From assembly GCF_009709555.1 (NCBI RefSeq), contig NZ_WJBG01000191.1:1-63950 (forward strand): 63,950 bases of DNA. The letters run 5' to 3'. The notes beneath the pieces were generated by a model. The model was not told the DNA's origin. It ran no database searches and saw only the letters and a list, made by a program, of their open reading frames with translations. Shown here piece by piece: positions 32,831-41,558 of this stretch. Numbering within the stretch: the stretch's first letter is position 1; the number at the start of each line of letters is the position of its first letter. This DNA is from Streptomyces blattellae. Lineage in GTDB: Bacteria > Actinomycetota > Actinomycetes > Streptomycetales > Streptomycetaceae. The position numbers were made by a program, and so were the translations under genes.

Positions 32831-33991
32831 GTGGAACGTCGTACAGTCCTGCGTGCGGCCGTCCTCGGCGGGTCCTCCGCCGTCTTCGGCGGAACCCTCT
32901 GGCGCGGTGCCGCACACGCCGCGCCCGCGCAGCCCGGCACCGGCCCGTACGGGGCGCTCGGTTCGCCGGACGCCAACGGCATCAGACTCCCCAGCGGCTT
33001 CACCAGCCGGGTGATAGCCCGCTCCGGCCAAGCAGTCCCGGGCACGTCGTACACCTGGCACAACGCCCCCGACGGCGGCGCCTGTTACGCGGACGGCAGC
33101 AGTTGGATCTACGTCTCCAACTCGGAGATCGACCCGTCCGGCGGCGTGAGCGCGGTGACGTTCTCCTCGGCCGGCGCGATCACGGGCGCGTACCGCATCC
33201 TGTCCGACACCCGCCAGAACTGCGCGGGCGGCAAGACCCCGTGGAACACCTGGCTGTCCTGCGAGGAGGTCTCTCGCGGCTACGTCCACGAGACCGACCC
33301 GTGGGGCGTGAACGCGGGGGTGCGCCGCGACGCCATGGGCCGCTTCAAGCACGAGGCCGCCGCCGCCGACCCGGTACGCCAGGTGATCTACCTGACCGAG
33401 GACGAGACGAACGGCCGCTTCTACCGCTTCGTGCCGGCCACGTGGGGCGACCTCTCCGCCGGCACCCTCCAGGTCATGGTCGCCGGCTCCGCCACATCCG
33501 GCTCCTTCACCTGGGCGGACATCCCCGCCCCGGACGGCTCCCCGACGTCCACCCGCACCCAGGTCTCCGGCTCGAAGTCCTTCAACGGCGGCGAAGGGTG
33601 CCACTACGCCGACGACACGGTCTGGTTCACCACCAAGGGCGACAACCGGGTCTGGCAGCTCAACCTGACCGACAGCACCTACGAGCTGGCGTACGACGAC
33701 TCCCTGGTGACCTCGGGTTCGGCCCCGCTCACCGGCGTCGACAACGTCACCGGTTCCTCCTCCGGCGACCTCTTCGTCGCCGAGGACGGCGGCAACATGG
33801 AGATCTGCGTCATCACCCCGGCCGACGTCATCGCACCGTTCCTGCGCATCGACGGCCAGTCCGGCTCGGAGATCACCGGCCCGGCCTTCTCGCCCGACGG
33901 CTCCCGGCTGTACTTCTCCAGCCAGCGGGGCACGAGCGGGAGTTCGTCCGGCGGGATCACCTACGAGGTGACGGGGCCGTTCCGGTCGTAG
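32831..33991 (+). CDS. Tat-exported PhoX-like (DUF839) protein
   Basis: A 386-residue secreted protein. The N-terminus ERRTVLRAAVLGGSSAVFGG, with cleavage expected after AHAAPA, is a twin-arginine signal. The mature part is a beta-propeller-like domain of the PhoX/DUF839 class: SRGYVHETDPWG, GRFKHEAAAADP, YLTEDETNGRFYRF, FNGGEGCHYADD and FVAEDGGNMEIC. PhoX enzymes are calcium/iron alkaline phosphatases; whether this shorter member is an active phosphatase is not certain. GTG 32831 is chosen because GGAG lies five bases upstream; the longer frame includes a region with a strong palindrome. Confidence 0.87.
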   Translation: MERRTVLRAAVLGGSSAVFGGTLWRGAAHAAPAQPGTGPYGALGSPDANGIRLPSGFTSRVIARSGQAVPGTSYTWHNAPDGGACYADGSSWIYVSNSEIDPSGGVSAVTFSSAGAITGAYRILSDTRQNCAGGKTPWNTWLSCEEVSRGYVHETDPWGVNAGVRRDAMGRFKHEAAAADPVRQVIYLTEDETNGRFYRFVPATWGDLSAGTLQVMVAGSATSGSFTWADIPAPDGSPTSTRTQVSGSKSFNGGEGCHYADDTVWFTTKGDNRVWQLNLTDSTYELAYDDSLVTSGSAPLTGVDNVTGSSSGDLFVAEDGGNMEICVITPADVIAPFLRIDGQSGSEITGPAFSPDGSRLYFSSQRGTSGSSSGGITYEVTGPFRS

Positions 33992-34003
33992 CGACCCCGT
34001 CCG

Positions 34004-34036
34004 GCGGGGGCGTCCGCGCGCCGCGGGCGCCCCCGC
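34004..34036 (+). terminator. Terminator hairpin after the PhoX-like gene
   Basis: GCGGGGGCG (34004-34012) pairs with CGCCCCCGC (34028-34036), with further CGCG pairing inside the loop. It begins 12 bases after the stop codon. The rest of the gap to 34239 is non-coding and becomes more AT-rich near 34195-34220. Confidence 0.68.
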
Positions 34037-34239
34037 GACCGCACCGGGGCCTTCACCGGTTTACAGAACATGGCTCCATGAGCGGAGAGCTACCATCCGG
34101 TCACGTCACGTTCGCATCACGGGTCCGGCATTTCGCCACGGCCTAAGCAGCCCCCCAATACTTTCGTCACCTCAAATCCGGCCGATCGCCTCTACGTGAT
34201 CAGGCATATGGATATCCACGCACATTGAGGGGGTTCTCC

Positions 34240-34653
34240 ATGAAGTCGTTCCGCAGACCTGCCGCCGTGGCCGTCGCCGCGCTGGCGCTGGCCGCCCTGC
34301 CCGTCACCGCCGAGGCTCATGACGGCAGCCACCCGTTCGAGAACTGCACCGAGGCGTACGAGAACGGGTACGCCAATATCCAGGAGGGCGACGAGCACTA
34401 CGGGGAGCACCTGGACCGCGACCAGGACGGCGTCGGCTGTGACAGCCCGCCCGCGGACTTCGTTCCCGCCGAGGACGAGGGCACCGACGGCACCGACGGC
34501 GTCGCCGAGGACGCCACGGGGCAGGAGGACACCGGCCTCGCGGCGACCGGCGGCGACAGCGCCACGCCGTACATCGCGGGCGGCGGCGCCGCCGTACTCC
34601 TCGCCGGGGGCGGGCTGCTGGTCGCGGTACGCCGACGCCGCGAGGCCCGCTGA
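34240..34653 (+). CDS. Excalibur-domain surface protein with LAXTG-type sorting signal
   Basis: A 137-residue secreted protein. Signal peptide to about residue 26 (TAEAH), then an Excalibur domain FENCTEAYENGYANI with the calcium-loop DRDQDGVGCD, an acidic linker and a C-terminal LAATGGDS motif followed by a membrane helix and RRRREAR. This is a sortase class E type (LAxTG) cell-wall sorting signal, so the protein is expected to be covalently attached to peptidoglycan. The neighbouring sortase at 23091 is class F and need not act on it. ATG 34240 has GAGGGGG about six bases upstream. Confidence 0.9.
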   Translation: MKSFRRPAAVAVAALALAALPVTAEAHDGSHPFENCTEAYENGYANIQEGDEHYGEHLDRDQDGVGCDSPPADFVPAEDEGTDGTDGVAEDATGQEDTGLAATGGDSATPYIAGGGAAVLLAGGGLLVAVRRRREAR

Positions 34654-34746
34654 TCCGTACGGAGCGCAGGGCAGGGCACGGGGAATCGGCCCGTCGGTCG
34701 GCGAGTTGACGAGGACGTATCCGCGATCTTCAGGGAGCAGGCCGAT

Positions 34747-35151
34747 ATGTCCGACGAACCCGCCGTCCACGAACTCCGCCTCGTCGTCACCGCGGACGAC
34801 TACGACGCCGCCCTGCACTTCTACCGCGACGTTCTCGGCCTGACCGAGCAGGCCGCGTTCTCCTCACCCGGCGGACGCGTCACCATTCTCGACGCCGGGC
34901 GGGCCACACTGGAGCTGACCGATCCGCGGCACGCGGCGTTCATCGACGAGGTGGAGGTCGGGCGGCGGGTGGCCGGGCATATCCGGGTGGCGTTCCAGGT
35001 GGGTGACTCCACCACGGTCACGGCGAAGCTGGCCGCGGCCGGTGCCGAGGTGGTCGCCGAGCCGACGCGGACGCCGTGGAATTCGCTGAACTCCCGGCTG
35101 GAGGCGCCCGGTGCGCTCCAGCTGACCCTCTTCACCGAGCTGGGCGAGTAG
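34747..35151 (+). CDS. VOC-family (glyoxalase/bleomycin-resistance fold) protein
   Basis: A 134-residue single-domain VOC protein: ELRLVVTADDYDAALHFYRDVLGL, RVTILDAGRATLELTD and VAFQVGDSTTVTAKLAAAGAEVVAEP are typical. These proteins bind a metal or small ligand; the metal-ligand set is not fully evident, so a binding or enzymatic role cannot be fixed. It is preceded by GGGAGCAGG and followed by a strong terminator. Confidence 0.88.
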   Translation: MSDEPAVHELRLVVTADDYDAALHFYRDVLGLTEQAAFSSPGGRVTILDAGRATLELTDPRHAAFIDEVEVGRRVAGHIRVAFQVGDSTTVTAKLAAAGAEVVAEPTRTPWNSLNSRLEAPGALQLTLFTELGE

Positions 35152-35158
35152 AGGAGTG

Positions 35159-35198
35159 CGAGAGGGCGGCACCCCCCGCACGGGGTGCCGCCCTCTCG
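35159..35198. terminator. Perfect 17-bp stem terminator after the VOC gene
   Basis: CGAGAGGGCGGCACCCC (35159-35175) pairs perfectly with 35182-35198 around a six-base loop, beginning seven bases after the stop codon. No T-run follows, as is usual in Streptomyces. Confidence 0.88.
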
Positions 35199-35277
35199 TG
35201 GTGAACCGGAGCCGCCGCCCATCGGTGAGGGTCGGGGACGGACGACAGCTCCGGGGACTGAACGGCCAAGGGGTCCG

Positions 35278-35384
35278 GCAGCGCCCCGAAGGGGCGCGGG
35301 GCTGTGTCGATGTGCGGCTCCGCCGCGTGGGCGCGACCAGCCACGACGGAGCCGCAGACAACCGACGACCCGTCGCGGCACCCG
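35278..35384. repeat. Dispersed hairpin element A (convergent junction)
   Basis: Begins GGCAGCGCCCC and contains GGGGCGCGGGGC, TGCGGCTCCGCCGCG, GCGACCAGCCACGACGGAG and CCGACGACCCGTC. The element at 45689-45829 has the same parts in the same order. GCGCCCC/GGGGCGC and TGCGGCTCCG/CGGAGCCGCA can form nested stems. It lies between the VOC gene and the end of convergent ppdK. Confidence 0.82.
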
Positions 35385-35395
35385 CAGCGGAGCGC

Positions 35396-38101
35396 CTAGC
35401 GGTGGTCGCTGCCCTGCGACTGAGACGCCGCCCGCCCCGCCTCAAGGCGCGCGACCGGGATGCGGAACGGCGAGCAGGAGACGTAGTCCAGACCCACCTC
35501 GTGGAAGAAGTGGACCGACTCCGGGTCACCGCCGTGCTCGCCGCAGACCCCGAGCTTGAGGTCGGGGCGGGTCTCCCGGCCCGCCTTCGCCGCCGCGGCG
35601 ACCAGCGAGCCCACGCCGTCCCGGTCGATCGTCTCGAAGGGCGACACTCCGAAGATGCCCTTCTCCAGGTACGCCGTGAAGAACGAGGCCTCCACATCGT
35701 CCCGGCTGAAGCCCCACACCGTCTGGGTGAGGTCGTTCGTGCCGAAGGAGAAGAACTCCGCCGCCTCCGCGATCTGGCCCGCCGTCAGCGCGGCGCGCGG
35801 CAGCTCGATCATCGTGCCGATCGACAGCTTCAGGTCCGTACCCGTCGCCGCCTCCACCTCCGCGACGACCTGGTCGGCCTCCTCGCGGACGATCTCCAGC
35901 TCCTGGACCGTGCCGACGAGCGGGATCATGATCTCGGCGCGCGGGTCGCCCTTGGCGTTCTTGCGCTCGGCCGCGGCCTCGGCGATCGCCCGGACCTGCA
36001 TGGTGAACAGACCCGGGACGACCAGGCCCAGCCGCACGCCCCTGAGCCCCAGCATCGGGTTCTGCTCGTGCAGGCGGTGGACGGCCTGGAGCAGGCGCAG
36101 TTCGTTCTCGTGCGGCTCCTGGCGGGACTCGGCGAGTGCCACGCGTACCGACAGCTCGGTGACGTCGGGGAGGAACTCGTGCAGCGGCGGGTCGAGGAGA
36201 CGGACCGTCACGGGCAGGCCGTCCATCGCCGAGAACAGCTCCACGAAGTCCTTCTTCTGGAGCGGCAGCAGCTCCTTCAGCGACTCCTCGCGCTCCGCCT
36301 CCGTGTCCGCGAGGATCAGTCGCTCGACCAGCTCACGGCGGTCGCCGAGGAACATGTGCTCCGTACGGCAGAGGCCGATGCCCTGCGCGCCGAACCGCCG
36401 CGCCCGCAGCGCGTCCTCGGCGTTGTCCGCGTTGGCGCGCACCCGCAGCCGGCGCTTGCGGTCGGCGAACGCCATGATCCGGTGCACGGCCTCGACCAGC
36501 TCGTCGGCGTCCTGGGCACCCGCGTGCATCCGGCCCTCGAAGTACTCGACGACCGGGGAGGGGACGACCGGGACCTCACCGAGGTACACCTTGCCGCTCG
36601 ACCCGTCGATCGAGATCACGTCGCCTTCCTCCACCACCTGCCCGCCGGGGACGGTCATCCGGCGCCGCTTGGTGTCGACCTCCAGCTCCTCCGCGCCGCA
36701 CACACACGTCTTGCCCATGCCGCGTGCCACGACGGCCGCGTGCGAGGTCTTGCCGCCGCGCGAGGTGAGGATGCCCTCCGCCGCGATCATGCCGTCCAGG
36801 TCGTCGGGGTTGGTCTCCCGGCGGACCAGGATCACCTTCTCCCCGGAACGCGACCACTTCACGGCGGTGTACGAGTCGAAGACCGCCTTGCCGACCGCCG
36901 CACCCGGCGAGGCCGCGATGCCCCGGCCGACCTGGTCGGCCTTGGCGTCCTCGTCGAAGCGGGGGAACATCAGCTGGGCGAGCTGGGCGCCGGTGACCCG
37001 CTGGAGGGCCTCCGCCACGTCGATCAGGCCCTGGTCGACCAGCTGGGTGGCGATGCGGAAGGCCGCGCCCGCCGTGCGCTTGCCGACGCGGGTCTGGAGC
37101 ATCCACAGCTGGCCGCGCTCGATGGTGAACTCGATGTCGCAGAGATCCTTGTAATGGTTCTCCAGGGTCTCCATGATCTGCATCAGCTGGTCGTACGACT
37201 TCTTGTCGATCGTCTCCAGCTCGGCCAGCGGGACGGTGTTGCGGATGCCCGCGACCACGTCCTCGCCCTGCGCGTTCTGCAGGTAGTCGCCGTAGACGCC
37301 CTGGTGGCCGGAGGCGGGGTCGCGGGTGAAGGCGACGCCGGTGCCGGAGTCCGGGCCGAGGTTGCCGAAGACCATCGAGCAGATGTTGACCGCCGTGCCC
37401 AGGTCACCGGGGATCCGCTCCTGGCGGCGGTACAGCTTCGCGCGGTCGCCGTTCCAGGAGTCGAAGACCGCCTTGATGGCGAGGTCCATCTGCTCGCGCG
37501 GGTCCTGCGGGAAGTCCCGGCCGGCCTCGGTCTTGACGATCTTCTTGAACCTGGTGACCAGCTTCTTGAGGTCGGCGGCCTCCAGCTCGGTGTCGACCGT
37601 GACCTCCTTGGCCTCCTTGGCCTTCTCCAGCGCCTCCTCGAAGAGGTCGCCGTCGACGCCGAGAACGGTCTTGCCGAACATCTGGATGAGGCGGCGGTAG
37701 GAGTCCCAGGCGAACCGGTCGTCGCCAGCCTGTTTGGCGAGGCCCTGCACGGACTTGTCGGAGAGGCCGATGTTGAGGACCGTGTCCATCATGCCGGGCA
37801 TCGAGAATTTCGCCCCGGAGCGTACAGATACGAGGAGTGGGTCATCAGCCTGCCCGAGCTTCTTGCCCATCGTCGCTTCGAGGGCGTCGAGGTGCGCGCT
37901 CACCTCGTCACGCAGTGCCACCGGCTCCTCGCCGCTGTCGAGGTAGACCTTGCAGGCCTCGGTGGTGATGGTGAAGCCCGGCGGGACGGGAAGCCCCAGA
38001 TTGGTCATCTCGGCGAGGTTCGCGCCCTTTCCGCCGAGGAGATCCTTGAGGTCCTTGTTGCCCTCGGTGAAGTCGTAAACGAACTTTTGATTTTCCGACA
38101 C
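35396..38101 (-). CDS. ppdK: Pyruvate phosphate dikinase
   Basis: A 901-residue enzyme interconverting pyruvate, ATP and phosphate with PEP, AMP and pyrophosphate. It starts SENQKFVYDFTEGNKDLKDLLGGKGANLAEM, the N-terminal ATP-grasp domain. The central phosphohistidine domain has LTSRGGKTSHAAVVARGMGK with the catalytic His, and the C-terminal TIM barrel includes GLCRTEHMF and the catalytic-cysteine region LGVCGEHGGDPES. GTG 38101 has GAGGAG nine bases upstream; the frame is open 44 codons further but that part overlaps regulatory dyads. It likely links PEP and pyruvate pools during gluconeogenesis. The upstream region contains several inverted repeats. Confidence 0.97.
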   Translation of the reverse strand: MSENQKFVYDFTEGNKDLKDLLGGKGANLAEMTNLGLPVPPGFTITTEACKVYLDSGEEPVALRDEVSAHLDALEATMGKKLGQADDPLLVSVRSGAKFSMPGMMDTVLNIGLSDKSVQGLAKQAGDDRFAWDSYRRLIQMFGKTVLGVDGDLFEEALEKAKEAKEVTVDTELEAADLKKLVTRFKKIVKTEAGRDFPQDPREQMDLAIKAVFDSWNGDRAKLYRRQERIPGDLGTAVNICSMVFGNLGPDSGTGVAFTRDPASGHQGVYGDYLQNAQGEDVVAGIRNTVPLAELETIDKKSYDQLMQIMETLENHYKDLCDIEFTIERGQLWMLQTRVGKRTAGAAFRIATQLVDQGLIDVAEALQRVTGAQLAQLMFPRFDEDAKADQVGRGIAASPGAAVGKAVFDSYTAVKWSRSGEKVILVRRETNPDDLDGMIAAEGILTSRGGKTSHAAVVARGMGKTCVCGAEELEVDTKRRRMTVPGGQVVEEGDVISIDGSSGKVYLGEVPVVPSPVVEYFEGRMHAGAQDADELVEAVHRIMAFADRKRRLRVRANADNAEDALRARRFGAQGIGLCRTEHMFLGDRRELVERLILADTEAEREESLKELLPLQKKDFVELFSAMDGLPVTVRLLDPPLHEFLPDVTELSVRVALAESRQEPHENELRLLQAVHRLHEQNPMLGLRGVRLGLVVPGLFTMQVRAIAEAAAERKNAKGDPRAEIMIPLVGTVQELEIVREEADQVVAEVEAATGTDLKLSIGTMIELPRAALTAGQIAEAAEFFSFGTNDLTQTVWGFSRDDVEASFFTAYLEKGIFGVSPFETIDRDGVGSLVAAAAKAGRETRPDLKLGVCGEHGGDPESVHFFHEVGLDYVSCSPFRIPVARLEAGRAASQSQGSDHR

Positions 38102-38150
38102 GGGTCCCAACTCCTCAAGGACGCGGTGGCTGCCCTGACGGCGAGGAACA

Positions 38151-38175
38151 TACCCAGATCGAAGGCGTCTGGGTA
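38151..38175. promoter_or_regulatory. Inverted repeat upstream of ppdK
   Basis: TACCCAGA (38151-38158) and TCTGGGTA (38168-38175) are perfect arms around a nine-base spacer, 50-74 bases upstream of the ppdK start. This is a plausible operator or leader hairpin. Confidence 0.6.
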
Positions 38176-38303
38176 CGTCCACTTGTGCGTCATAAGCCTG
38201 TAACCAACCGTCCGCCACAGGATCAAAAGTCAAAGCTTGGCAAGGAACAGCCCGATGACGTGTTCACCTCTTGAACGAATCCAGCCACGCCGGCCGCCCT
38301 TCG

Positions 38304-38418
38304 CGCTCATCTGAGCGACTCTCACCACGCTTGATTTCGATCGATGAACGATCAAGGGGTGGCACTCAGTGCCACCCCTTGGAGAAGTGCAGTCGCCCAA
38401 GATCCGCTCATCTGAGCG
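38304..38418. promoter_or_regulatory. Paired identical 14-bp palindromes upstream of ppdK
   Basis: CGCTCATCTGAGCG occurs at 38304-38317 and again at 38405-38418, 101 bases apart and flanking the hairpin at 38353-38381. Identical palindromes at a distance suggest two sites for one dimeric regulator, possibly allowing looping. There is no gene in 38234-38517. Confidence 0.6.
38353..38381 (-). terminator. Terminator hairpin downstream of the ROK gene
   Basis: CAAGGGGTGGCAC (38353-38365) pairs perfectly with GTGCCACCCCTTG (38369-38381) around a three-base loop. It lies about 140 bases beyond the ROK gene stop and upstream of ppdK, separating the two transcripts. Confidence 0.78.
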
Positions 38419-38517
38419 CAACCCTTATCAGGGGTGGCGAGAATCACGCTGCCACAGGCGGTGGGATTTCACCATGCGGACGGCCCGCGGACCCGTCTCC
38501 GGAGCGAAACAAGCCGC

Positions 38518-39714
38518 TTACACGCCGAGCGCCAGCAACCGCTCCTCCGCCCGCTGGGGCGCATACAGGTACTCGACGACCAGCGCCCCCGCCCCCACCA
38601 GCCCGGCCCGCTCACCGAGCCGTGAGGTCACGACCTCCAGATGGGCGGTGGAGCGCGGCAGTGCCCGCTGGTACAGCAACTCCCGTACGCCCGTGAGGAA
38701 GGCGGTTCCGGCCAGATCTCCGGCGATCATCAGAACCCCGGGATTCAGCAGCGTCACGACGGTCGCCAGCACGTCCCCGACCGCCCGCCCGGCCTCCCGC
38801 GCCAGCGCCGCCGCCTCCGGATGCCCGGCCGCCAGGAGATCCCGTACGTCCGACCCCGAGGCGGCCGGCACGCCGGTCTCCGCCAGCCGCCGGGCCACGG
38901 CGCCACCGCTGGCGACGGCGGCCAGACAGCCGTACGAACCGCACCGGCACAGCGCCTCCGCGTCCACCCGGATGTGCCCGATGTCGCCCGCGCCCCCGTC
39001 GATGCCCCGGTAGACCGAGCCGTCGACCACGACGCCGGCGCCGATCCCGGTGGACACCTTGACCAGCACGAACGCCGAGCAGTCGGGGTGTCCGGTGCGC
39101 TGTTCGCCGTACGCCATGAGGTTGGCGTCGTTGTCGACGAGGACGGGGACGGGTGCGGCGCCCGTGTGCTCGGTGAAGGCTCTGGCGAGGCGGCCCCTTA
39201 TGTCGTAGCCGTCCCAGCCGGGCATGATCGGCGGCTGGACGACGCGGCCGGTGTCGCTGTCGACGGGGCCGGGCACCGCGAGTCCGATGCCGCAGACCTC
39301 GCCGGCCCGGTGACCGGCCTTCTCCAGGAGTTCGGCGAACCAGTGGCCGAGTTCGCCGAGTACGGCGTCCGGGCCGTCCTCGACGACCAGCGTGCCGGAG
39401 TGCTCGGCGAGGATCTCGCCGGTGAGCGTGAGGACCGCGGCGCGGGCGTGCCGGGTGTCCAGGTCGGCGGCGAGGACGACGGCGTGTCCGTCGTCGAATT
39501 CGAGGGTGATCGAGGGGCGCCCGCCGAGCGGGGACCCGACCGGGCCGCCGGGGCCCTCGCGCAGCCAGCCCGCGCGGAAGAGGCGGTCGAGCCGCTGGCC
39601 GACGGTGGCGCGGGAGAGGCCCGTCACCTGCTGGAGTGCGCCACGGGTGGTGGCGCGGCCACTGCGCACCAGCTCCAGCAGCTCTCCGGCGCTCGCCTGA
39701 CTCCGACCGGTCAT
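38518..39714 (-). CDS. ROK-family transcriptional regulator
   Basis: A 398-residue regulator: an N-terminal winged helix (residues about 8-60, ATTRGALQQVTGLSRATVGQRLDRLF) and a sugar-kinase-like ROK domain with the zinc-type signature CRCGSYGCLAAVASGGAVARR and GIGAGVVVDGSVYRG. ROK repressors sense sugars or sugar phosphates. ATG 39714 is preferred, with AAGGGG six bases upstream. It is divergent from two carbohydrate-active genes, which are its likely targets together with itself. Confidence 0.92.
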   Translation of the reverse strand: MTGRSQASAGELLELVRSGRATTRGALQQVTGLSRATVGQRLDRLFRAGWLREGPGGPVGSPLGGRPSITLEFDDGHAVVLAADLDTRHARAAVLTLTGEILAEHSGTLVVEDGPDAVLGELGHWFAELLEKAGHRAGEVCGIGLAVPGPVDSDTGRVVQPPIMPGWDGYDIRGRLARAFTEHTGAAPVPVLVDNDANLMAYGEQRTGHPDCSAFVLVKVSTGIGAGVVVDGSVYRGIDGGAGDIGHIRVDAEALCRCGSYGCLAAVASGGAVARRLAETGVPAASGSDVRDLLAAGHPEAAALAREAGRAVGDVLATVVTLLNPGVLMIAGDLAGTAFLTGVRELLYQRALPRSTAHLEVVTSRLGERAGLVGAGALVVEYLYAPQRAEERLLALGV

Positions 39715-39732
39715 GTACACCCCCTTGTGTTT

Positions 39733-39756
39733 CTCAAGCTTGCATTACATATTGAG
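39733..39756. promoter_or_regulatory. AT-rich dyad in the ROK / glycosidase divergent promoter
   Basis: CTCAA (39733-39737) and TTGAG (39752-39756) form a dyad around an AT-rich 14-base centre, in the only AT-rich stretch between the divergent genes. It is a candidate ROK operator; the match is short. Confidence 0.45.
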
Positions 39757-39833
39757 TTTTGCGTGTTAAGTAGACGTAACCCTACGGTAGCCCCGGCCGA
39801 ACCGGTCGGCCGGACGTCTTCGGGGAGCCCCGA

Positions 39834-41558
39834 GTGGATCGCACTGTCCAGATCATCACCCGTCCCACAGCACGCACTGTCGTATACGATCCGCCCGCCG
39901 CGACGGCGTCGCTGCATCTCAGGGCCGTGCGGGTGCTGGAGGACAACTGGACCGGCGCCAACACGGTGCCCTCGCGCGGCCTGTATCCGCACCAGTGGTC
40001 CTGGGACTCCGCGTTCATCGCGATCGGCCTCAGGCACGTCTCGCCGTTACGGGCGCAGACGGAGCTGGACACGCTGCTCGACGCCCAGTGGGGCGACGGC
40101 CGTATCCCGCACATCGTCTTCAACCCCTCCGTGCCGCTCGACGCCTACTTCCCGAGCCCCGACTTCTGGCGCTCCTCGACCGCGGGGCGCGCTGCGGGCG
40201 CCCCGCGCACCGTACAGACCTCCGGCATCGTGCAGCCACCGGTGCACGCGCTGGCGGCCTGGCTGGTGCACTGCGCCGACCCCGGTCTGTCCCGGGCCCG
40301 CGGCTTCCTCTCCCGGGTATATCCCCGACTGGCCGCCTGGCACCGCTATCTGCTGCACCGGCGGGACCTGGGCGGAGGCGGTCTCGCGTCCGTCGTGCAC
40401 CCGTGGGAGCAGGGCATGGACAACTCCCCCTGCTGGGACGCGCCCCTGAGCCGCATCACGCCCGCCCCGGCCCGGTCCTTCCGCCGCGCCGACCTCGACC
40501 ACGGGGCGGCGGAGGACCGGCCGACGGATCTCGACTACGGGCGGTACGTCCGGCTGGCGGCGGACTACCGGGACCGGGGATACGCCGACGGGGCCGGCGA
40601 TTTCGCCGTGGAAGACCCGGCGTTCAACGCCCTGCTCATCGCCTCCGAACACGCGCTCGCCCGCATCGCACACGAACTGGGGGCCACCGGGACGGCCCGG
40701 CACGCACGCGCCGAGCGACTGACGGCAGCGCTGGTGGAGCGGCTGTGGGATCCGACGGAGGGCATGTTCTTCTGCCGGGATCTGCGGGCCGGGGAGACCA
40801 GGCGGGAACCGCGAGCCGGGGAGGCCAGGCGGGAACCGCGGGGCGAGGAAGCCCGTCGGGAGTTGCGAGCCGAGGAAGCCCGTCGGGAACCGCGGGCCGG
40901 GGAACCCCACCGGGAGCCGCGGGACGAGGAAGCCCGGCGGGAGCCGCGGGACGAGGAAGCCCGGCGGGAGCCGCGGGGCGAGGAAGCCCGGCGGGAGCCG
41001 CGGGGCGGGGAAGCCCGGCGGGAGCCGCGGGGCGGGGAAGCCCGGCGGGAGCCGCGGGGCGGTGGGCTGATCTGCGAGCGCGGTGTTTCGGGGCTTGTCC
41101 CGCTCCTCCTGCCCGGCCTCCCGCGTGACATCGCCGCCGCCCTCGTCCGTACGGCGAGCGGCCCGCACTTCGGTCTGGGCGACACCACCCGCCTCATCCC
41201 GTCGTACGACCTGCTCGGCGAGGCCTTCGACCCGCACCGCTACTGGCGCGGCCCGGCCTGGTTCAACACCAGCTGGCTGCTGGAGCGCGGGCTGCGCACG
41301 CACGGCGAGCAGGAGCGCGCCCGTGCGCTGCGCGAGGCGGCGCTGGAGCTGGCCGGCACCTCCGACTTCGCGGAGTACGTCGACCCGTACGCCGGCGAGG
41401 CATGCGGAGCCACCGGCTTCGGCTGGACCGCCGCGCTCACGCTCGACCTGCTGCACAGCGGAACATCGAACACATCGGATACATCAGACTCATCAGACAC
41501 AGTAAGTGACACCTCAGTCATGACCATCGCGGCGACCAGGGGAGGGGACCAGGGATGA
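39834..41558 (+). CDS. GH63-like (alpha/alpha)6 glycoside hydrolase with internal minisatellite
   Basis: A 574-residue enzyme resembling GH63/mannosylglycerate-hydrolase-type proteins. Visible motifs are YPHQWSWDSAFIAIGLRH near residue 50, GDGRIPHIVFNP, SVVHPWEQGMDNSPCWD near residue 185 and, at the end, RYWRGPAWFNTSWLLERGL and GCG-type ATGFGWTAALTLDLL. Between residues about 319 and 408 a 27-bp repeat encodes ten copies of a REPRGEEAR-like unit, a charged insertion in the middle of the catalytic barrel. The last 35 residues are Ser/Thr/Asp-rich and encoded partly by a 9-bp repeat. GTG 39834 is the start. It overlaps the next gene by ATGA. Likely target: an alpha-linked oligosaccharide. Confidence 0.85.
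   Translation: MDRTVQIITRPTARTVVYDPPAATASLHLRAVRVLEDNWTGANTVPSRGLYPHQWSWDSAFIAIGLRHVSPLRAQTELDTLLDAQWGDGRIPHIVFNPSVPLDAYFPSPDFWRSSTAGRAAGAPRTVQTSGIVQPPVHALAAWLVHCADPGLSRARGFLSRVYPRLAAWHRYLLHRRDLGGGGLASVVHPWEQGMDNSPCWDAPLSRITPAPARSFRRADLDHGAAEDRPTDLDYGRYVRLAADYRDRGYADGAGDFAVEDPAFNALLIASEHALARIAHELGATGTARHARAERLTAALVERLWDPTEGMFFCRDLRAGETRREPRAGEARREPRGEEARRELRAEEARREPRAGEPHREPRDEEARREPRDEEARREPRGEEARREPRGGEARREPRGGEARREPRGGGLICERGVSGLVPLLLPGLPRDIAAALVRTASGPHFGLGDTTRLIPSYDLLGEAFDPHRYWRGPAWFNTSWLLERGLRTHGEQERARALREAALELAGTSDFAEYVDPYAGEACGATGFGWTAALTLDLLHSGTSNTSDTSDSSDTVSDTSVMTIAATRGGDQG
40788..41057. repeat. 27-bp in-frame minisatellite, ten units
   Basis: Ten consecutive 27-base units run from 40788 to 41057, then a partial unit. 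Later units (from 40923) are nearly identical, differing at one or two bases; the first five are more diverged. Each encodes nine residues (RGEEARREP pattern), so the frame is preserved. Confidence 0.97.
41464..41499. repeat. 9-bp in-frame tandem array in the glycosidase C-terminal tail
   Basis: CATCGAACA, CATCGGATA, CATCAGACT and CATCAGACA follow one another at 41464-41499, encoding a Ser-Asp-Thr tail after the catalytic domain. Confidence 0.85.

Noticed and set aside
38641..40449. Long plus-strand frame across the ROK gene and the ROK/glycosidase gap
   Set aside because: It runs antisense to the ROK regulator and through an AT-rich promoter; no coding motifs.
40047..41456. Minus-strand frame through the 27-bp repeat encoding proline-rich GFPAPRLPP-type repeats
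   Set aside because: It is the complement of the in-frame minisatellite of the glycosidase gene; lacks a start context and flanking domains.
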